Source: Clostridia bacterium | Lineage (GTDB): Bacteria; Bacillota; Clostridia; Christensenellales; Aristaeellaceae | Assembly (NCBI GenBank): GCA_016297535.1 | Contig: JAEDGL010000114.1 | Location: 1 to 7,648, forward strand | Direction of reading: 5' to 3' | Length of the DNA: 7,648 bases | Part shown: positions 6,420-7,648 of the stretch, piece by piece | How positions within the stretch are numbered: the first letter of the stretch is position 1 | How the letters are laid out: the number at the start of each line of letters is the position of its first letter | Notes under the pieces: model-generated | Told to the model about the DNA's origin: nothing | Seen by the model: only the letters and a program-made list of their open reading frames with translations | Databases searched by the model: none | Position numbers and translations under genes: made by a program

Positions 6420-7454
6420 TTAGCGCTGCACGCGACCGCTGCCGCTGCCCTTCATCAGGCTTTCCACCTCGGCCACGGTAACACGGTTGAAGTCGCCGTT
6501 GATGGTGTGCTTCAGGCAGGAAGCCGCCACGGCAAACTCCAGCGCGTCCTTTTCGCTTTCGTAGTTGTTCAGGCCATAGATCAGGCCGCCGCCAAAGCTG
6601 TCGCCGCCGCCTACGCGGTCCACAATGTCGGTGATACGGTACTTGCGGCTGAGGAAGAAATCCTTGCCGTTGTACAGGCAGGCGCTCCAGTCGTTGTGGT
6701 TGGCGCTCTTGGATTCACGCAGGGTGATGGCCACGCGCTTTACATTGGGATAGGTATCCATGGCCAGCTTGGCGATGGCCTTGTACTGCTCAATGTTCAG
6801 CTCGCCATCCTCCACCTTGTTGGCGCTTTCGGCCTTCAGCAGCAGGGACTTCTGGAAGTCCTCCTCGTTGGCGATAATAGTATCCACATACTTGACCAGC
6901 TCGGTCATCACCTGATCGGCGGTCTTGCCGTACTTCCACAGATTCTTGCGGTAGTTCAGGTCGCAGCTTACGTGCAGGCCCATTTCCTTGGCGGTTTTGG
7001 CGGCTTCGATGCTCAGCTCCGCAGCGCCTTCGCTGATGGCGGGAGTAATGCCGGTGATGTGGAACCAGGTAGCGCCGTCAAAGGCCTTTTTCCAGTCGAT
7101 ATCGCCCACCTTGGCTTCGCAGATGGTGGAACCGGCACGGTCGTAGATCACCTTGGAGGGGCGCTGCACGGCGCCGGTTTCCAGGTAATAGATACCCATA
7201 CGGCCATCGGCGCGCACAATGTTGGATACATCAACGCCAAAGCCGCGCAGCTCGCGAATGCAGGCTTCGCCGATATCGTTCTTGGGCAGTACGGTTACAA
7301 AGGCGGTTTCCATGCCATAATTGGCCAGAGAAACGCTCACGTTGGCTTCGCCGCCGCCAAAAGTGGCTTCGAGGCTGGGAGACTGGAAGAAGCGCTCGTA
7401 TCCGGGGCTCTTGAGGCGCAGCATGATTTCACCAAAAGTAACTACCTTGGCCAT
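6420..7454 (-). CDS. kdgK: 2-keto-3-deoxygluconate kinase (PfkB/ribokinase family)
   Basis: Phosphorylates 2-keto-3-deoxygluconate to KDPG with ATP in the cytoplasm, feeding the lower Entner-Doudoroff cleavage; usual in hexuronate and pectin breakdown. The 344-residue length fits PfkB sugar kinases. Marks in order: VVTFGEIMLRL (4-14), the substrate-side TFGGGEANVSVSLANYG (31-47), RPSKVIYDRAGS (98-109) and HITGITPAIS (132-141), both characteristic of clostridial KDG kinases, CDLNYRKNLW (164-173), NEED (196-199), and the second PfkB signature DRVGGGDSFGGGL (279-291), with Asp285 the catalytic base and G-G-G-D replacing the common G-A-G-D. The C-terminus ends in a short Gly/Ser-rich tail. ATG 7454 follows AAAGGA (7470-7465) by 10 nt. 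It lies 65 nt after a probable KDPG aldolase gene and 34 nt before the phosphorylase gene, indicating one operon. Third codon positions are strongly G/C-biased, as in a well-expressed gene. Other PfkB substrates are less likely. Confidence 0.92.
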   Translation of the reverse strand: MAKVVTFGEIMLRLKSPGYERFFQSPSLEATFGGGEANVSVSLANYGMETAFVTVLPKNDIGEACIRELRGFGVDVSNIVRADGRMGIYYLETGAVQRPSKVIYDRAGSTICEAKVGDIDWKKAFDGATWFHITGITPAISEGAAELSIEAAKTAKEMGLHVSCDLNYRKNLWKYGKTADQVMTELVKYVDTIIANEEDFQKSLLLKAESANKVEDGELNIEQYKAIAKLAMDTYPNVKRVAITLRESKSANHNDWSACLYNGKDFFLSRKYRITDIVDRVGGGDSFGGGLIYGLNNYESEKDALEFAVAASCLKHTINGDFNRVTVAEVESLMKGSGSGRVQR

Positions 7455-7519
7455 TGGAAAAACATCCTTTCTGTATGTAGGTAATTCCGGATAAATGGTA
7501 AACGGCGCGGGAAAGCCGC

Positions 7520-7648
7520 TTACTTCTGCAGCAGGTGGATGGCAAAGCCGGCGATTTCATCCTTGAGATAGATGGCGCGCAGCTTTCCGTCCTTCATGAT
7601 GGCGCTCTCGTCGTCAAACACGAAGCCGCGGCGTTCCATGTGCCAGCG
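7520..7648 (-). CDS. C-terminal fragment, probably KDPG aldolase with VOC-like tail (5' end outside window)
   Basis: An open frame enters from the right edge and ends at TAA 7522-7520; 42 codons are visible. Recognisable pieces are WHMERRGFVFDDESA (2-16) and LRAIYLKDEIAGFAIHLLQK (23-42). This pattern resembles the end of a VOC/glyoxalase-like domain, which I recall as a C-terminal extension on some clostridial 4-hydroxy-2-oxoglutarate/KDPG aldolases. The position directly before kdgK, 65 nt away on the same strand, fits an aldolase that consumes the kinase product. The aldolase domain itself is outside the window, so the enzyme name is inference from the tail and the context. A stand-alone VOC-family protein is the main alternative. 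That this is a real coding end is well supported by the codon pattern and the stop placed before kdgK. Confidence 0.6.
   Translation of the reverse strand, partial: RWHMERRGFVFDDESAIMKDGKLRAIYLKDEIAGFAIHLLQK

Noticed and set aside
5459..6481. Plus-strand open frame of 340 codons over the phosphorylase gene
   Set aside because: It runs from inside the phosphoesterase gene, through the intergenic hairpin, and opposite the whole phosphorylase gene; no family features and no well-placed ribosome binding site were noticed.
6342..7484. Plus-strand open frame of 380 codons opposite kdgK
   Set aside because: Ala/Gly/Val/His-rich translation is typical of the antisense frame of a gene with G/C-biased third positions; it spans the ends of two well-supported minus-strand genes.
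7473..7505. Possible promoter in front of kdgK (TTTACC and TACATA on the minus strand, 17 nt apart)
   Set aside because: The -10 candidate matches only about half of the consensus, and the spacing to the upstream gene suggests co-transcription.
7500..7521. Hairpin at the end of the aldolase-like gene (minus strand arms 7521-7515 and 7506-7500) as a terminator
   Set aside because: The stem has only seven pairs including a G-T, overlaps the stop codon and is followed by only three T; more likely a weak intra-operon structure or chance.

Overview
The window looks like a piece of chromosome from an anaerobic Bacillota of the class Clostridia, probably a gut carbohydrate fermenter. This rests on moderate GC content, strong AGGAGG-type ribosome binding sites, consensus sigma-A promoters, and protein families (clostridial KDG kinase, CofE-like protein, BMP-domain fusion) of a kind I associate with that class. 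No phage, plasmid, transposon, CRISPR, tRNA or rRNA feature was seen. The genus cannot be named from the sequence.

Layout. Positions 1-1400 (minus strand) hold most of a cytoplasmic GH29 alpha-L-fucosidase, cut by the left edge. A rho-independent terminator at 1437-1474 separates it from an upstream minus-strand gene (1485-2666) for a CofE/F420-0:L-glutamate ligase-like protein. A 272-bp intergenic region (2667-2938) carries two back-to-back near-consensus extended -10 promoters, one for the CofE-like gene and one for a plus-strand pair. That pair is a 647-residue fusion of a ParB-like N-terminal domain to a BMP/PnrA-type nucleoside-binding domain (2939-4882) and a calcineurin-like metallophosphoesterase (4879-5517). 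The two overlap by 4 nt and should be translationally coupled. A strong 12-bp hairpin (5573-5601) sits between this operon and a convergent minus-strand gene set: a nucleoside phosphorylase-family protein (5606-6385), 2-keto-3-deoxygluconate kinase (6420-7454), and the C-terminal 42 codons of a gene that is probably a KDPG aldolase with a VOC-like tail (7520-7648, cut by the right edge).

How the genes work together. The right-hand minus-strand set fits the lower part of hexuronate breakdown: KDG is phosphorylated by KdgK, then KDPG is split to pyruvate and glyceraldehyde-3-phosphate. A nucleoside phosphorylase homologue rides at the end of that transcript. The fucosidase adds host or plant glycan use. 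The central plus-strand pair is the least understood part. A solute-binding fold normally found outside the cell appears here without a signal peptide, fused to a ParB-like domain and coupled to a phosphoesterase. It is the best candidate for an undescribed cytoplasmic nucleoside-sensing or nucleotide-processing system. The CofE-like protein is a second gene whose usual annotation probably does not describe its real job.
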